A stretch of 64,000 nt of DNA from Thermoflavifilum thermophilum (GTDB lineage: Bacteria; Bacteroidota; Bacteroidia; Chitinophagales; Chitinophagaceae), in the NCBI RefSeq assembly GCF_900116565.1, contig NZ_FPCJ01000001.1:1652540-1716539 (forward strand), written 5' to 3'. Both the position numbers and the translations under genes were made by a program. The notes beneath the pieces are model-generated. The model had not been told where the DNA came from, searched no databases, and worked only from the letters and a program-made list of their open reading frames with translations. Positions 1 through 8,401 of the stretch are shown here, one piece after another (position 1 is the stretch's first letter; each line of letters opens with the position of its first letter).

Positions 1-96
1 CTGAATATGGTCTGGGCCTGGATTATCACCATACCTATCACCGCTATTTTAGCCGCTTTGCTTTACGCTTTGCTCCACCTGTTTATCCATGCCTGA
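1..96 (+). CDS. C-terminal end of a PiT-family inorganic phosphate transporter (partial)
   Basis: Only the last 31 codons lie in the window, in frame 1, ending at TGA 94-96. The tail is a hydrophobic membrane segment with the motif [14 protein letters not shown], followed by a short hydrophobic end. This resembles the last helix of PiT-type phosphate permeases, in which a WAW-xxTIP motif is characteristic. The start and most of the protein are upstream of the window, so the assignment rests on this short stretch alone. Confidence 0.6.
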   Translation: MNMVWAWIITIPITAILAALLYALLHLFIHA

Positions 97-139
97 AAAA
101 GAATCCTCATTTTCATTCAGATGCGCCTGAAATTCCTGT

Positions 140-147
140 TATATTTG
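140..147 (+). promoter_or_regulatory. Bacteroidota -7 box (TATATTTG) upstream of rfbA
   Basis: TATATTTG matches the Bacteroidota primary-sigma -7 consensus TANNTTTG and lies 20 bases before the rfbA ATG. I could not find a good TTTG -33 element at the expected distance, so this is a moderate call. Confidence 0.45.
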
Positions 148-167
148 TTGGTTGTCAAAAGCTATTT

Positions 168-1040
168 ATGAAAGGAATTATCCTGGCCGGCGGTTCCGGT
201 ACCCGATTGCACCCCATCACGTATGCCATTAGCAAACAGCTGATGCCGGTATATGATAAGCCCATGATTTATTATCCGCTATCTACGCTAATGATTGCCG
301 GCATTCGTGAAATCCTGATTATCTCTACCCCTCAGGATTTGCCCCTGTTCAGGCGTTTATTGGGCGATGGGCATCAATATGGATTGCAATTGCAGTATGC
401 TGAGCAACCTGAGCCCAAAGGTTTGGCTCAGGCATTTGTGATTGGGGAATCGTTTATCGGAAAGGAAAAAGTGGCTTTGATACTGGGCGACAATATTTTT
501 TATGGCGCCGGATTGGGTGAACAATTATCCCGAAATCTGGATCCGGATGGGGGTATTGTGTATGCCTATCATGTGTCAGACCCGCAGCGATATGGTGTGG
601 TGGAATTCGATGCGCAACATCGGGTGATTTCCATTGAAGAAAAACCCCAGAAACCCAAATCAAATTATGCTGTGCCAGGACTGTATTTTTACGATAATGA
701 TGTGATTGACATTGCCAAACAGCTAAAGCCCAGCGCACGGGGTGAATATGAAATCACCGATGTGAACAAGGAATATCTCAGGCGGGGAAAGTTGCATGTT
801 TCAATTCTGGGAAGAGGCACGGCCTGGCTCGATACCGGTACGTTTGATTCCCTGATGCAGGCAGCCCTGTTTGTACAGGTCATTGAACAACGGCAGGGAA
901 TTAAAATTGCCTGTATCGAAGAAATAGCCTATCGCAAGGGGTATATTACCCGGGAACAACTCATCGAGATTGCCCGCCCGCTGCTCAAAAGCGGCTACGG
1001 ACAATATTTGATGCAAATCATGGAACAGGAATCAAATTAA
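168..1040 (+). CDS. rfbA: Glucose-1-phosphate thymidylyltransferase
   Basis: Makes dTDP-glucose from glucose-1-phosphate and dTTP, the first step towards dTDP-rhamnose and other deoxysugars of the cell surface. The 290-residue length is normal for RfbA. It opens with the nucleotide-binding signature [11 protein letters not shown], followed by [20 protein letters not shown], both typical of this family. [19 protein letters not shown] and WLDTGT further on are the substrate- and metal-site motifs. The ATG follows a TANNTTTG box and there is a 7-base gap to galE, so the two are probably co-transcribed. The other dTDP-rhamnose genes (rfbB, rfbC, rfbD) are not in the window. Confidence 0.93.
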   Translation: MKGIILAGGSGTRLHPITYAISKQLMPVYDKPMIYYPLSTLMIAGIREILIISTPQDLPLFRRLLGDGHQYGLQLQYAEQPEPKGLAQAFVIGESFIGKEKVALILGDNIFYGAGLGEQLSRNLDPDGGIVYAYHVSDPQRYGVVEFDAQHRVISIEEKPQKPKSNYAVPGLYFYDNDVIDIAKQLKPSARGEYEITDVNKEYLRRGKLHVSILGRGTAWLDTGTFDSLMQAALFVQVIEQRQGIKIACIEEIAYRKGYITREQLIEIARPLLKSGYGQYLMQIMEQESN

Positions 1041-1047
1041 CTTCATT

Positions 1048-2073
1048 ATGGCTACTATTCTGGTTACAGGGGGTTGCGGCTATATCGGATCGCATACCAT
1101 TGTGGATCTGATAGATCACGGTTTTGAAGTGATTTCCATTGATAATTACGCCCGCTCCACACCGCGTTTATTGAAAGGAATTGAAAAGATCACCGGGAAA
1201 AAGATTATCAATTATCCGGTAGATTTATGCAACTACGAAGCGCTTCGGGCCGTATTGCGTGCGCATCCCGAAATCGAAGGCATCATTCATTTCGCTGCTT
1301 TTAAAACGGTTCCGGAATCGGTCGAAAAACCACTCATGTATTATCACAACAATCTGGAATCGCTCATCAATCTGCTGCAGTATATTCAGGAATATCAGGT
1401 GCCTTATTTTGTGTTTTCTTCTTCTTGTTCGGTATATGGCAATACGGATCAGTTGCCGGTGGTAGAGGAAACCCCGCTGGGTGAAGCGCAATCGCCCTAC
1501 GCCCGCACCAAACAGATGGGCGAACAGATTATTTATGATGTATCGAAAGTAGCCTCCAATCAGTTTATTTTGCTGCGATACTTCAATCCTGTAGGCGCTC
1601 ATCCCAGCGGATGGATCGGCGAAGTGCCGCTTGGCAAGCCCGATAACCTGGTGCCGGTGATTACCCAAACCGCCATTGGTAAATTGCCGCAGATGCAGGT
1701 GATGGGGGCCGACTATCCCACACGCGATGGCAGCTGTATTCGCGATTATATTCACGTGATGGACATTGCCCACGCCCATACACTTGCATTGCAATATCTA
1801 ATGGAGCATCGCAACAGCAGCAACTACGAGATTTTCAATCTGGGTACAGGCCGCGGCGTAACCGTACTGGAAGCCATCCAGGCTTTTGAAAAAGTAAACG
1901 GCGTGAAACTAAACTATACCATTGGCCCGCGCCGGCCGGGCGATGTGGTGGCAATTTATGCGGATAACAAAAAAGCCCGCGAAAAACTGGGCTGGGAACC
2001 GAAATATACCATCGAAGATATGATGCGCACGGCCTGGCAATGGGAGCTGAATATGGCCAAAGGTGTGGTGTAA
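1048..2073 (+). CDS. galE: UDP-glucose 4-epimerase
   Basis: Interconverts UDP-glucose and UDP-galactose with bound NAD; cytoplasmic. The 341-residue protein is an extended short-chain dehydrogenase: GGCGYIGSHT near residue 8 is the NAD-binding glycine motif, SSSCSVYG contains the catalytic serine region, and YARTKQMGEQ carries the Tyr-x-x-x-Lys pair. RYFNPVGAHPSGWIGE and DGSCIRDYIHVMD are GalE-specific substrate motifs. It starts 7 bases after rfbA, so both likely supply activated sugars for surface polysaccharide. Confidence 0.94.
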   Translation: MATILVTGGCGYIGSHTIVDLIDHGFEVISIDNYARSTPRLLKGIEKITGKKIINYPVDLCNYEALRAVLRAHPEIEGIIHFAAFKTVPESVEKPLMYYHNNLESLINLLQYIQEYQVPYFVFSSSCSVYGNTDQLPVVEETPLGEAQSPYARTKQMGEQIIYDVSKVASNQFILLRYFNPVGAHPSGWIGEVPLGKPDNLVPVITQTAIGKLPQMQVMGADYPTRDGSCIRDYIHVMDIAHAHTLALQYLMEHRNSSNYEIFNLGTGRGVTVLEAIQAFEKVNGVKLNYTIGPRRPGDVVAIYADNKKAREKLGWEPKYTIEDMMRTAWQWELNMAKGVV

Positions 2074-2098
2074 CACATGCCGCTTCGCAGGAGTGGTG

Positions 2099-2106
2099 TA
2101 TATTTG
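2099..2106 (+). promoter_or_regulatory. Bacteroidota -7 box (TATATTTG) upstream of the transketolase gene
   Basis: TATATTTG matches TANNTTTG and sits 24 bases before the ATG at 2131. No clear -33 TTTG at the usual spacing. It suggests the transketolase half is transcribed independently of galE. Confidence 0.45.
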
Positions 2107-2130
2107 TTTCTTTAGTTAATCATTTGGTTT

Positions 2131-3096
2131 ATGGCTTTACAGGATATTCAGGTATTGGGACATCAAGATACCCGTTCGGGTTTTGGGGAAGGCATTCATG
2201 AACTTGGTAAAAAGAATCCGCGTGTAGTGGCTCTCACGGCTGATCTGGCGGGATCCCTCAAGCTGCAGAAGTTTATCAAAGACTTTCCCGATCGTTTTTT
2301 TCAATGTGGCATTGCAGAAGCCAACATGATGGGGGTAGCAGCGGGACTTACCATCAGCGGGTTTATTCCCTATGCTACTACATTTGCCAATTTTGCCACC
2401 GGCCGGGTATATGATCAGATCCGCCAGTCCATCGCTTATTCCGGTAAAAACGTCAAAATCTGTGCATCCCATGCCGGACTCACATTAGGCGAAGATGGAG
2501 CTACGCACCAGATTCTGGAAGATATCGGGCTGATGAAAATGTTGCCAGGCATGACCGTGGTGGTGCCCTGCGATTTTAACCAAACCAAGGCTGCTACCAT
2601 AGCAATTGCCGAACATGAAGGTCCGGTGTATTTGCGTTTTGGTCGCCCCAAATGGCCCATTTTCACACCTCCCGACGAACCCTTTGTAATTGGGCAAGCC
2701 CAGCAGCTGAACGAAGGGAATGACGTATCCATCTTTGCCTGTGGCCACATGGTGTGGATTGCTATTCAGGCTGCGAAAGAACTCGAACAGAAAGGCATTC
2801 ATGTGGATCTCTGGAACGTACATACCATCAAGCCGCTGGATGTGGAAGCTATCCTCGGTTCCATTCAGAAAACGGGATGTGCCGTTACAGCCGAAGAACA
2901 CAATATCTACGGCGGCTTGGGCGATAGTATTGCCCAGGTGGCGGCCAGGCATTATCCTGTTCCGATTGAATACATTGGCACAAACGACACGTTTGGAGAA
3001 AGCGGTACTCCCGATGAATTGCTGAAGAAATACGGGTTGGATAGTGCCCATATTGTGGCTGCCGCAGAAAAAGTGCTGGTGCGCAAGAAGCATTAA
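2131..3096 (+). CDS. Transketolase, C-terminal subunit (split type)
   Basis: This 321-residue protein is only the second half of a transketolase: the pyrimidine-binding domain (residues about 10-180) and the C-terminal domain. The thiamine-activating glutamate is in GIAEANMMGVAAGL; ASHAGLTLGEDGATHQ and EEHNIYGGLGDSIAQ are conserved in the family. It must pair with an N-terminal subunit that binds the pyrophosphate of ThDP to act in the pentose phosphate pathway. In many split systems the N-half is the adjacent upstream gene; here the upstream neighbour is galE and no N-half occurs in the window. It could alternatively serve a 1-deoxyxylulose- or pyruvate-type partner, but the motifs favour transketolase. 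Confidence 0.85.
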   Translation: MALQDIQVLGHQDTRSGFGEGIHELGKKNPRVVALTADLAGSLKLQKFIKDFPDRFFQCGIAEANMMGVAAGLTISGFIPYATTFANFATGRVYDQIRQSIAYSGKNVKICASHAGLTLGEDGATHQILEDIGLMKMLPGMTVVVPCDFNQTKAATIAIAEHEGPVYLRFGRPKWPIFTPPDEPFVIGQAQQLNEGNDVSIFACGHMVWIAIQAAKELEQKGIHVDLWNVHTIKPLDVEAILGSIQKTGCAVTAEEHNIYGGLGDSIAQVAARHYPVPIEYIGTNDTFGESGTPDELLKKYGLDSAHIVAAAEKVLVRKKH

Positions 3097-3121
3097 CCAA
3101 CAAACCAGCATGTTATCTAAT

Positions 3122-3151
3122 AAAAATCCCGCCTGCTGGAGGCGGGATTTT
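3122..3151 (+). terminator. Intrinsic terminator after the transketolase gene
   Basis: A near-perfect hairpin: AAAATCCCGCC at 3123-3133 pairs with GGCGGGATTTT at 3141-3151 across a short loop. The A/T flanks on both sides mean it can work in both directions, serving the plus-strand transketolase gene and the minus-strand gene ending at 3190. Confidence 0.85.
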
Positions 3152-3189
3152 CTTCCACAGGCTCTCCTGCCTGCTTGCAGGCTTGCTGA

Positions 3190-3519
3190 TCAGGGTTTCA
3201 CGTCTTGTTTCAGATCCCGACGATCCTGATGCAGGTCTTTTTTGTCTTGCCTGACATCTTTTTTATCCTGGGCAATATCCCGCGCCTGATGCGCAGCTGC
3301 ACGATACCGGCCCTGGCGAATGTCGCGATGCAACTGTGCCTTGTCCTGCGCAATATCTTTTCTGTCCTGACGAATATCGCGCCGGTCGTGGCGGATGTCT
3401 TTTACATCGTGTTTAACGCCCTGAACAGGAACACGGATCATGGCTGGTGATGCCTGAAAGGCCGAGATGCTCATCATCAGAGCTAAGCAGCCGGCCATAC
3501 ATGTGTTTTTCATAACCAT
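3190..3519 (-). CDS. Small secreted protein with charged DxxDIRQDR-type repeats
   Basis: The 109-residue protein has an apparent signal peptide (MKNTCMAGCLALMMSISAF, preceded by an alternative ATG two codons earlier). The mature part is almost entirely short heptad-like repeats such as DIRHDRRDIRQDRKDI, then DIAQDKKDVRQDKKDL and DRRDLKQDVK. These are rich in D, K, R and Q and should form a long, highly charged alpha-helix. Similar repeat proteins occur as unassigned periplasmic proteins in Bacteroidota. No function can be given. It converges on the transketolase gene across a shared terminator and diverges from the ECF sigma gene, so their promoters share 3520-3693. Confidence 0.7.
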   Translation of the reverse strand: MVMKNTCMAGCLALMMSISAFQASPAMIRVPVQGVKHDVKDIRHDRRDIRQDRKDIAQDKAQLHRDIRQGRYRAAAHQARDIAQDKKDVRQDKKDLHQDRRDLKQDVKP

Positions 3520-3693
3520 GGGTTGAAAGGTGAATAAATGTTTTGATAATGAGACCTTCCCGGAGCAAAGAAGTTTAAGACAAGCAATGAAAAATTATTT
3601 TATGCGTTTTAATTAAACCTGCTTTCGAAAGGTTTGTCTAACAAGACTGATGCAGGTGTAGGTTCCACTGCTGTTTATGGTTCACAAAATCGA

Positions 3694-4239
3694 ATGACAT
3701 ACACGGATCAGCAACTGCTTGCTTTGTTCAGATCGCCGGATACGCGTGAACAAGCCTTTACGGCTCTGGTGAAGCGTTATCAGGAGAAATTATATTGGCA
3801 TATACGGAGATTGGTGATTGATCATGAAGATGCACATGATTTATTGCAAAACGTATTTATCAAAGTGTGGCATCATCTGGATGATTTCCGCGAAGAATCA
3901 CAGCTCTACACCTGGCTGTATCGCATTGCTACCAATGAATGTCTGACATTTCTGGAACAACAAAAGAAAAAAAGAGCTATCTCGCTTTCGGATGTGGAAA
4001 ATAGTTTGGAAAACAAATTAAAGGCTGAAAAGCATTTTGATGCGAACAAGCTGGAATGGAAGCTGCAACAGGCAATTCTGAAATTGCCTGAAAAGCAAAG
4101 AGTGGTTTTTCATTTGCGGTACTATGATGAAATGCCGTATGAAACGATGAGCCGTATTTTGCATACCTCTGAAGGAGCTTTGAAAGCTTCTTATCATCAC
4201 GCGGTCAAAAAAATTGTTGCCTATTTAAAAGACGATTAA
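3694..4239 (+). CDS. ECF-type RNA polymerase sigma-70 factor
   Basis: Directs RNA polymerase to a specific promoter set. Region 2 is visible in TALVKRYQEKLYWHIRRL and DLLQNVFIKVWHHLDDF, and region 4 in LPEKQRVVFHLRYYDEM, then SRILHTSEGALKASYHHAVK, which is the helix-turn-helix. I chose the ATG at 3694 because the longer frame begins at a TTG (3634) and adds 20 residues without sigma similarity. The two genes behind it, a one-pass membrane protein and a Spy-like periplasmic protein, make a typical sigma/membrane regulator/envelope sensor set. Confidence 0.88.
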   Translation: MTYTDQQLLALFRSPDTREQAFTALVKRYQEKLYWHIRRLVIDHEDAHDLLQNVFIKVWHHLDDFREESQLYTWLYRIATNECLTFLEQQKKKRAISLSDVENSLENKLKAEKHFDANKLEWKLQQAILKLPEKQRVVFHLRYYDEMPYETMSRILHTSEGALKASYHHAVKKIVAYLKDD

Positions 4240-4279
4240 ACGATGCATAAACAAGTTTGTCCAAATAAAAAACCCTGAT

Positions 4280-4918
4280 ATGCCAAAGCCTACGGAAGAA
4301 ACGGATGAAGTTCGACAGGAATGGATGCGGCTCACGCGTGGCAGGATTCAGCCTCCGGGACATCCGGATTTTGATGTGCCAGGTGATTATTTTACCTTTT
4401 TTCTCCAGCAGCTCAAGGCAAGGTTGATGGAGAAAAAGGATCCGGCATGTGTAGCTCAGGATGCAATCCGGAAGGAAGCGGATCTGCCTGAAAAGAAAAT
4501 ACCGCGCCAGCTGCCATTTGTAGTTCCGGAAAACTATTTTGAAACTTTTCCCGAACAGCTGATGCAAAAGCTTGGGGCTCAGCCGCCCTTACCGGCAAAA
4601 AGAAAATGGCTGTCCGGACGGATGATTCGTGCTGCGCTGGCTGCCTGTCTGGTGGGTATGGGTGTGGTCGGCTGGTGGATGTATCAGCGTCAACAATCCA
4701 TAGAAGCACGCCTGGAACGCGTTCCCACGGAAGCCATTGCCCAGTATCTGGAACTGCATACGGATTTGTTCAACAGTGATTTGATTGTGCATCAGTTGGG
4801 CAACAGTGAAATTAGCCTATCGTTACCTTCACCCACTTCTTATGGAGGGATTACACCGGATGATATCCGGGAATATTTAGATCTGGACTCCTTGCCCGAT
4901 GCGTCGTTTATGCAATGA
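4280..4918 (+). CDS. One-pass membrane protein, possible anti-sigma factor or regulator
   Basis: The 212-residue protein has a cytoplasmic-looking N-terminal part of about 112 residues, one transmembrane helix (around residues 113-135, AALAACLVGMGVVGWWMY) and a C-terminal part of about 75 residues. The N-terminal part holds two copies of a short motif: VPGDYFTFFLQQLKARL and VPENYFETFPEQLMQKL. This VPxxYFxxFxxQL signature is common in membrane proteins encoded behind Bacteroidota sigma factors, but I know of no proven function. It starts 40 bases after the sigma gene and ends 12 bases before the next, so an operon is likely. The role of anti-sigma factor is inferred only from position and topology. 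Confidence 0.6.
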   Translation: MPKPTEETDEVRQEWMRLTRGRIQPPGHPDFDVPGDYFTFFLQQLKARLMEKKDPACVAQDAIRKEADLPEKKIPRQLPFVVPENYFETFPEQLMQKLGAQPPLPAKRKWLSGRMIRAALAACLVGMGVVGWWMYQRQQSIEARLERVPTEAIAQYLELHTDLFNSDLIVHQLGNSEISLSLPSPTSYGGITPDDIREYLDLDSLPDASFMQ

Positions 4919-4930
4919 AAAACAGATGTG

Positions 4931-5410
4931 ATGATGCGAAGAAGCTATCTCTGCTTATTTTTCCTTGTTCTGGCTGCAACCCAGGTGAATTTTACCAGGC
5001 TGAAAGCACAGAATAATGCCAGGGCTTTGCAGCGTATTGAAGCCTTGAAGATTGCTTATATTTCACAAAGGTTGAATTTAACACCCGAAGAAGCCGAAAA
5101 ATTCTGGCCGATTTATAACCAATACGAGCAGGAGATGAATGCGGCGCGCCAGCAACATCGCCAGCAGCAGCTCAATGCCCAGCATCTGGCTTCAGCGACG
5201 GATGCCCAGGTAAATGAAGCCCTGAACGACGAACTGGCTTATGAACAGCAGCTGGTAGATATCCGGAAAAAATATCGCCAGCAATTCGAACGAGTACTTC
5301 CTCCTCGCAAGGTTGCCTTGCTCTTTGTGGCAGAAAGAGAATTCACCAATCAGCTGATTAACCAGCTGAAGGAACGCCAGCAGCGGCGAAGGCTGCAGCA
5401 AAAGCCTTAA
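4931..5410 (+). CDS. Spy/LTXXQ-like periplasmic protein
   Basis: Begins with a signal peptide (MMRRSYLCLFFLVLAATQV) and continues as a glutamine-rich alpha-helical protein of about 130 residues. LNLTPEEAEKFWPIYNQYEQ resembles the LTPxQ-type motif of Spy/CpxP proteins, small periplasmic chaperones or stress sensors. The upstream GTG at 4928 is less likely than the ATG at 4931 or 4934. It is the last gene of the sigma-factor cassette, which fits sensing of misfolded or metal-damaged envelope protein. The gene converges on the DUF1080 gene with only 6 bases between stops. Confidence 0.7.
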   Translation: MMRRSYLCLFFLVLAATQVNFTRLKAQNNARALQRIEALKIAYISQRLNLTPEEAEKFWPIYNQYEQEMNAARQQHRQQQLNAQHLASATDAQVNEALNDELAYEQQLVDIRKKYRQQFERVLPPRKVALLFVAEREFTNQLINQLKERQQRRRLQQKP

Positions 5411-5416
5411 AGCAAT

Positions 5417-6112
5417 TTACAATTCCCGGATCCGGATAATCCGAAACCACACTTCATCCCCATGATCCTGCAGGGCAATATGTCCGCTGTGATAGGTGGC
5501 AAAAACGGGCCATTGCTTGAATTTGCTGTGGGCTACGAGGCTGTCCCATTGCGGCGTCCAGAGCTGGGTTTCCACTACTTTTTTGCCGTTCATCCAGAAA
5601 GTCAGCTGGCCGTTCAGCAGTTTGATGCGGACGGTGTTCCAAGTTCCATACGGGTGTACGGCTTTGGGATCGGCTGCAATCAGGTCGTAGAGTGAGCCGG
5701 CCAGGTGGGAGGGGATTTTATTGTCTTCGGCATATTGATTATCGAGCACTTGCATTTCCGGACCCGTGAAATAAGTGGCGCCGATATGGGGGTCTTCGTG
5801 TACCAGAAAGAGAATCCCGCTGTTGCCTCCTTTGCTGATTTTCCATTGCAGTTCCAGTTCAAAATTGCTGAATTCCCTGTCGGTTACGAGGTCTCCTCCG
5901 CGGGCATTTCCGCTGTGGTCCAGCACAATGGCTCCGTCCTGTACTTTCCAGGCCGGTGCTGGTGCCGATTGATGATAGCTATGCCAGCCGGTTAGGTCGC
6001 GGCCGTTGAAGAGGCTTATCCATTTGTGCCGGGAGGTGGCTTGCGCCGTAGCTGGCATTTGCGAGGCACCCAGCAGGATAAACAGACAGATTGTCCAACA
6101 GATTCGTTGCAT
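5417..6112 (-). CDS. Secreted DUF1080 protein (3-keto-disaccharide hydrolase family)
   Basis: DUF1080 proteins have a concanavalin-like fold, and characterised members cleave 3-keto-glycosides. The start was placed at 6112 because it gives a proper signal peptide (MQRICWTICLFILLGASQM, then an Ala-rich end); a start at 6151 would overlap the upstream gene. Family features are SLFNGRDLTGWHSY, GGDLVTDREFSNFELEL, KGGNSGILFLV and TGPEMQVLDN. It is the last gene of a minus-strand cluster behind a Gfo/Idh/MocA oxidoreductase and a xylose-isomerase-like protein. Together these are suited to oxidising a sugar at C3, cleaving the keto-glycoside and isomerising the product; the pathway is inferred from gene content. 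Confidence 0.85.
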   Translation of the reverse strand: MQRICWTICLFILLGASQMPATAQATSRHKWISLFNGRDLTGWHSYHQSAPAPAWKVQDGAIVLDHSGNARGGDLVTDREFSNFELELQWKISKGGNSGILFLVHEDPHIGATYFTGPEMQVLDNQYAEDNKIPSHLAGSLYDLIAADPKAVHPYGTWNTVRIKLLNGQLTFWMNGKKVVETQLWTPQWDSLVAHSKFKQWPVFATYHSGHIALQDHGDEVWFRIIRIREL

Positions 6113-6143
6113 AAAACAGGTTTTAGAAGGTGGAAAAATAAGT

Positions 6144-7199
6144 TTAATCAAGGCCCAGGACTTTTTTATTCAGCTGTTCGTTGGCTCCCGCTCCGGCAAA
6201 ATCATCAAACGCTTTTTCGGTAACGCGGATGATATGCCGGCGAATGAATTCGGCACCTTCGCGGGCTCCGTCTTCCGGGTGCTTCAGGCAGCATTCCCAT
6301 TCCAGCACGGCCCAGCCCGGGAAATCATATTGGGCCAGCTTGCTGAAGATGGCTTTGAAATTCACTTGTCCATCGCCCAGGGAACGGAATCGGCCAGGGC
6401 GGTCAATCCAGTCCTGATAGCCGCCATAAACCCCGCTACGGCCGGTGGGATTGAATTCGGCATCTTTTACGTGAAACATTTTGATTTTCTCATGGTAGAT
6501 GTCAATATACTCCAGGTAATCAAGGCATTGCAGTACGAAATGGCTGGGATCATAGAGCAAACATGCCCGGGGATGGTGGCCCGTAGCTTCTAAGAAACGT
6601 TCGTAGGTAATGCCATCATGCAGATCCTCGCCAGGATGAATTTCATAGCAGAGATCCACCCCACATCGATCAAATTCATTCAAAATAGGTAACCAGCGTT
6701 TGGCGAGTTCTTGAAATCCGGCTTTTACCAGGCCAGCAGGGCGCTGGGGCCAGGGATAAACAGTATGCCAGAGCAAAGCCCCGCTGAAGGTGGCATGGGC
6801 AGTGAGTCCCAGATGCTGGCTGGCACGGGCCGCATATTTAAGCTGGTTTACTGCCCATTCGGTACGGGCTTTGGGGTTGTTGCGATAGGCAGGGGGAGCA
6901 AAATTGTCGAACAAGACGTCGTAAGCCGGATGTACGGCCACCAATTGGCCTTGCAGATGGGTACTTAATTCCGTAATTTCCAACCCGGCCTCCTGCACAA
7001 TACCTTTGATTTCATCTGCATAGGTTTTGCTTTCGGCTGCTTTTTGCAGGTCTATCAATCGGGTGTCCCAGGTGGGGATTTGCACCCCTTTGTATCCCAG
7101 GGAAGCAGCCCATTGGCAGATGTTTTTCAGGTTGTTGAACGGTGGCTTATCGCCCATAAACTGCGCCAGGAAAATGGCAGGACCTTTAATTGTTTTCAT
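6144..7199 (-). CDS. Sugar phosphate isomerase/epimerase (xylose isomerase-like TIM barrel)
   Basis: The 351-residue protein belongs to the AP endonuclease 2/xylose isomerase-like superfamily. Metal-ligand regions are recognisable in LCYEIHPGEDLHDG, LLYDPSHFVLQ, MFHVKDAEFN and AVLEWECC, the His/Glu/Asp-rich strand ends of the barrel. GRSGVYGGYQDW followed by GDGQVNFKAIF is typical of the subgroup that accompanies Gfo/Idh/MocA dehydrogenases. It has no signal peptide, so it should act in the cytoplasm. It lies 47 bases after the oxidoreductase and 31 bases before DUF1080 on the same strand. The sugar substrate cannot be read from sequence. Confidence 0.85.
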   Translation of the reverse strand: MKTIKGPAIFLAQFMGDKPPFNNLKNICQWAASLGYKGVQIPTWDTRLIDLQKAAESKTYADEIKGIVQEAGLEITELSTHLQGQLVAVHPAYDVLFDNFAPPAYRNNPKARTEWAVNQLKYAARASQHLGLTAHATFSGALLWHTVYPWPQRPAGLVKAGFQELAKRWLPILNEFDRCGVDLCYEIHPGEDLHDGITYERFLEATGHHPRACLLYDPSHFVLQCLDYLEYIDIYHEKIKMFHVKDAEFNPTGRSGVYGGYQDWIDRPGRFRSLGDGQVNFKAIFSKLAQYDFPGWAVLEWECCLKHPEDGAREGAEFIRRHIIRVTEKAFDDFAGAGANEQLNKKVLGLD

Positions 7200-7246
7200 G
7201 ATGCACGTGTTTTTCAGATTTGAATCAAATCATTAACCCCAAACAG

Positions 7247-8401
7247 TTATAGCTCAACCCATTTCTTATCAGTTTTCCCCGATTCAATGACCCGTTCAAT
7301 GAAGCGCATCCCTCTCACGCCCTCTTCCACGCCGGGGAAATCGAGCCATTCGGGCTGAGGCTTTGTGCCTTGCAGGCGCGCCTGAAGGGTTAAGGCAAAA
7401 TTCCGGTACAGATTGGCAAAAGCTTCCAGGTAGCCTTCCGGGTGCCCGGCAGGTACGCGGGTATTGTGTTGGGCGTAGGATGAAAGCCCCGGTCCGCCTG
7501 TCCGAAGGAGTTGAGCGGGTTCATGCAGCCATTTCAACCAGAGGCTGTTGGCTTCATCCTGTTTCCATTCCAGCCCGCCCTTTTCGCCATAGACACGGAT
7601 TTTCAGGCAATTTTCTTCTCCGGCTGCAATCTGGGATGCCATGAGCACACCGGTAGCTCCGTTATCGAATTCCAGCAATACGGCACCGTCGTCATCGAGT
7701 TTGCGGCCGGGTACTACCGTATTGATTTGGGCACAGAGCCGGATGACTTTCAGGCCTGTTACGTATTCTGCCAGGTTGAATGCATGCGTACCGATATCGC
7801 CCATGCAGCCGGCCATGCCGCTCTTGCCGGGATCGGTGCGCCAATTGGCCTGCTTGTTTTCGCCTCCTTCGATGTGCTCGCTCAGCCAGCCTTGCGGATA
7901 TTCCACATACACTTTGCGAATCCTGCCCAGGCGGCCGGAAAGCACCACCTGGCGGGCTTCCTTCACCATAGGATAGCCGGTATAGGTATGGGTAAGGCAT
8001 AGCAGCAGCCCCGATTGCTTGACAATTTTTTCTAGTTCGAGTGCTTCCTGCAGGTTAAACGTCATAGGCTTGTCGAGCACCACGTGAAATCCTCGTTCCA
8101 GCGCCAGTTTTGCGGGAGCAAAATGCAGATGATTGGGGGTAACGATAGAAACAAAATCCATTCGCTGATCGGCTGGCAATGCGGCTTCGCGTTCCATCAT
8201 CTCCTCGAATGAACCATAAACCCTTTCTGCAGGCAGAAAAAGCGATTCGCCGGTAGCTTTTGATTTGGCCGGATCGCTGCTGAATGCCCCGCATACCAGA
8301 TCAATTAAACCATCCATTCTTGCGGCTATCCGGTGGACGGCGCCAATAAAGGCTCCTTGTCCGCCCCCTACCATGCCCATACGGAGTTTTCTGTTTGCCA
8401 T
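7247..8401 (-). CDS. Gfo/Idh/MocA-family NAD(P)-dependent oxidoreductase
   Basis: The N-terminal Rossmann fold starts with RMGMVGGGQGAFIGAVHR; VTPNHLHFAPAKLAL and VVLDKPMTFNLQEA follow, with the lysine of the family's (E/D)KP motif. GDIGTHAFNLAEYVTG holds the conserved Asp/His pair of the C-terminal domain. The start at 8401 was preferred over 8431 because the ten extra residues precede the fold. It heads the three-gene minus-strand cluster with a sugar isomerase/epimerase and a DUF1080 protein, so a role in oxidising a sugar or cyclitol at a ring hydroxyl is likely. It diverges from secA, with 236 bases between them. Confidence 0.88.
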   Translation of the reverse strand: MANRKLRMGMVGGGQGAFIGAVHRIAARMDGLIDLVCGAFSSDPAKSKATGESLFLPAERVYGSFEEMMEREAALPADQRMDFVSIVTPNHLHFAPAKLALERGFHVVLDKPMTFNLQEALELEKIVKQSGLLLCLTHTYTGYPMVKEARQVVLSGRLGRIRKVYVEYPQGWLSEHIEGGENKQANWRTDPGKSGMAGCMGDIGTHAFNLAEYVTGLKVIRLCAQINTVVPGRKLDDDGAVLLEFDNGATGVLMASQIAAGEENCLKIRVYGEKGGLEWKQDEANSLWLKWLHEPAQLLRTGGPGLSSYAQHNTRVPAGHPEGYLEAFANLYRNFALTLQARLQGTKPQPEWLDFPGVEEGVRGMRFIERVIESGKTDKKWVEL

